32,628 nucleotides of DNA, from NCBI GenBank assembly GCA_021732845.1, contig JAKFUF010000085.1, forward strand, positions 1 to 32,628, written 5' to 3'. Below are positions 32,194 to 32,628 of this stretch, piece by piece (the first letter of the stretch is position 1; every line of letters starts with the position of its first letter). The position numbers and the translations under genes are program-made. The notes below the pieces were generated by a model. The model searched no databases. It saw only the letters and a program-made list of their open reading frames with translations, and was not told the origin of the DNA. This stretch comes from Planctomycetaceae bacterium (GTDB lineage Bacteria; Planctomycetota; Planctomycetia; Planctomycetales; Planctomycetaceae).

Positions 32194-32450
32194 CTACCCT
32201 CCCTTCGGCCCGCCGTCACCGAACGAGATGATATTCGGATCGGGTCGGACTTCGGATCGTGACGGCTCAATGGACTCGACCGCCGAACCTTCAGCAATTG
32301 CAACCTCGATTTCGCTGCGAGACACTCGCCGTGGCCTTTCGTTCCAGGCTCTTCGTCGCTGAAACAAAGAAAGAACAAGCGACCGTTTGGCCTGATAACC
32401 GTCGCCAATCCCTCGACGTAGCGGCGGCGGTCATGGGGTTCGACCAGTGC
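32194..32450 (-). pseudogene. Frameshifted C-terminal remnant of a SAM-dependent methyltransferase
   Basis: Reading leftward, one frame gives HDRRRYVEGLATVIRPNGRLFFLCFSDEEPGTKG, the typical late part of a class I methyltransferase (RPGGRLFLLCFSDEEPGTxGPRRVS). At about 32330-32342 the homology moves to another frame: PRRVSRSEIEVAIAEG, then AVESIEPSRSEVRPD and ISFGDGGPKGG, ending at TAG 32194-32196. One missing base would explain the shift. Upstream, the first frame meets TGA near 32459 and no SAM-binding motif remains, so only the last third of the gene survives. A sequencing error could cause the frameshift but not the missing N-terminal part. Confidence 0.65.
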
Positions 32451-32467
32451 TGCCTGTCAAACCCCTC

Positions 32468-32628
32468 CTACTTGGCAGGCAAAGTCCGTGAAAAACCGAC
32501 CGCCCGCTTGATCCAGACTTGCAAGTCTTCATCGGTGGCGATTCCAGCGGGTTCAATTCTGGCCCAGCCCTTCATCACCTTGCCTGTGATGTCCATCGGC
32601 TTCACGAAGGGTTCCGATTGCGTGGCTT
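32468..32628 (-). CDS. TfoX/Sxy-family N-terminal-domain protein (C-terminal end only)
   Basis: Partial gene entering from the right edge; its start lies beyond the window. The 53 visible codons end at TAG 32468-32470 and read PFVKPMDITGKVMKGWARIE, then PAGIATDEDLQVWIKRAVGFSRTLPAK. This matches the C-terminal end of TfoX N-domain proteins, where an M-(D/T)-x-T-G-(K/R)-x-M-K-G block is followed by a W-V-x-x-(A/G)-x-x-F helix and a terminal LPxK. In stand-alone form these are small (about 110 aa) and mostly of unknown function; full-length TfoX/Sxy proteins regulate competence genes. It is read toward the methyltransferase remnant 18 bp away. Confidence 0.6.
   Translation of the reverse strand, partial: ATQSEPFVKPMDITGKVMKGWARIEPAGIATDEDLQVWIKRAVGFSRTLPAK

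Noticed and set aside
32165-32362. Short plus-strand frame of 65 codons
   Set aside because: It lies over the methyltransferase remnant on the other strand and has no features of its own.

Overview
The window looks like chromosomal DNA of a planctomycete. This is inferred from several things together: a futalosine-type menaquinone pathway (mqnE, a UbiA-type prenyltransferase, menG), a lipoprotein of the formylglycine-generating-enzyme family, an FG-GAP/ASPIC-UnbV lipoprotein, two membrane-anchored leucine-rich-repeat proteins, many genes with weak or absent Shine-Dalgarno sites, and dispersed intergenic palindromes. One palindrome reads in frame as REGEAPAEP / RLGRSLALP, a phrase I associate with spurious planctomycete ORFs. 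No rRNA, tRNA, CRISPR array, transposase or phage gene was seen.

Layout. Positions 1-628 hold repeats and no convincing gene. 629-3075 (minus) carries mqnE and mqnP, separated by a nest of inverted repeats. 3295-4197 (plus) is a small LRR membrane protein. 4260-6068 (minus) is an FG-GAP/ASPIC lipoprotein, with a repeat-filled 5' region. 6713-9042 (plus) holds a redoxin lipoprotein, an HhH-DUF1801 protein and menG. 9055-11555 (minus) holds an FGE-like lipoprotein and a second LRR protein. 11773-27556 (minus) is one complete 14-gene respiratory complex I operon in the order nuoA-B-C-D-E-F-G-H-I-J-K-L-M-N, read from right to left. From 27851 on the plus strand runs a divergent cassette: a second nuoI, a DUF2203 gene, a second nuoA, a second nuoC and a second nuoD. 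It has no second nuoB, nuoE-H or nuoJ-N. After nuoD2 come two decayed genes (a TIM-barrel sugar-isomerase-like remnant and a frameshifted methyltransferase remnant), then the C-terminal end of a TfoX-like gene that runs off the window.

How the genes fit together. The main operon encodes NADH:quinone oxidoreductase with its NADH module (E, F, G), quinone module (B, C, D, I) and membrane arm (A, H, J-N). Menaquinone, its likely substrate, would be made with MqnE, MqnP and MenG from the same window. The most interesting system is the divergent I-A-C-D cassette. It duplicates three of the four quinone-module subunits plus the membrane subunit beside the quinone site. The copies are clearly divergent from those in the main operon (different NuoA loop signatures, different residues around the NuoD quinone pocket), while all Fe-S ligands and key quinone-site residues are kept. 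This suggests, as inference only, either an alternative quinone-facing module that shares NuoB and the membrane arm, or the surviving part of a second complex I whose remaining genes are elsewhere or lost.
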